Below, piece by piece: positions 13,861-13,862 of a DNA stretch of 13,862 bases. This DNA comes from Bacteroidales bacterium GP4 (GTDB lineage: Bacteria > Bacteroidota > Bacteroidia > Bacteroidales > Muribaculaceae), in the NCBI GenBank assembly GCA_001701065.1, contig DAAL01000185.1, forward strand, positions 1 to 13,862, read 5' to 3'. Both the position numbers and the translations under genes were made by a program. The notes beneath the pieces were generated by a model. The model ran no database searches. It worked only from the letters and a program-made list of their open reading frames with translations, and had not been told where the DNA came from. Every line of letters begins with the position of its first letter. The first letter of the stretch is position 1.

Positions 13861-13862
13861 AT

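Overview
This window looks like a chromosomal segment from a member of the Bacteroidota, most likely order Bacteroidales and possibly Muribaculaceae or a relative (the family is inference). Several promoters fit the Bacteroidales consensus TTTG-N19-21-TAnnTTTG, including near-perfect copies in front of both tRNA genes. Genes lack Shine-Dalgarno sequences and have very short leaders. The gene set (class III fructose-1,6-bisphosphatase, ORF6N protein, tandem outer-membrane barrels behind an ECF sigma factor) also fits the group. I see no IS element, CRISPR array or phage structural gene.

Layout. At 1-900 a DUF892 ferritin-like gene with an unusual Lys/Glu-rich tail ends in a hairpin terminator. 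An ORF6N gene on the minus strand converges on it and appears to have lost its native stop through a one-base change in an A-run. At 1600-1800 lie a minus-strand tRNA-Gly(CCC), its downstream hairpin, and a promoter intertwined with that of metY. At 1810-4808 a plus-strand run encodes O-acetylhomoserine sulfhydrylase, a hexapeptide acetyltransferase and an AI-2E/PerM-type membrane protein. At 4772-6118, on the minus strand, mltG (septal peptidoglycan processing) is followed without any gap by a DUF2007 gene.

At 6190-8046 there is a two-gene type IV (AbiE-like) toxin-antitoxin module. A perfect 17-bp inverted repeat lies directly on its promoter, a likely autoregulatory operator. At 8086-10121 fbp has its own promoter, which argues for a start at 8121 rather than the upstream TTG.

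At 10315-13567 there is a compact five-gene unit: ECF sigma factor, a single-span membrane protein that is a candidate anti-sigma factor, a small secreted protein, and two paralogous outer-membrane beta-barrel proteins. This is the best candidate for a little-described system, perhaps an envelope-sensing circuit, but its function is inferred only. The window closes with tRNA-Pro(TGG), preceded by a consensus promoter and followed by a hairpin almost identical to the one behind tRNA-Gly.
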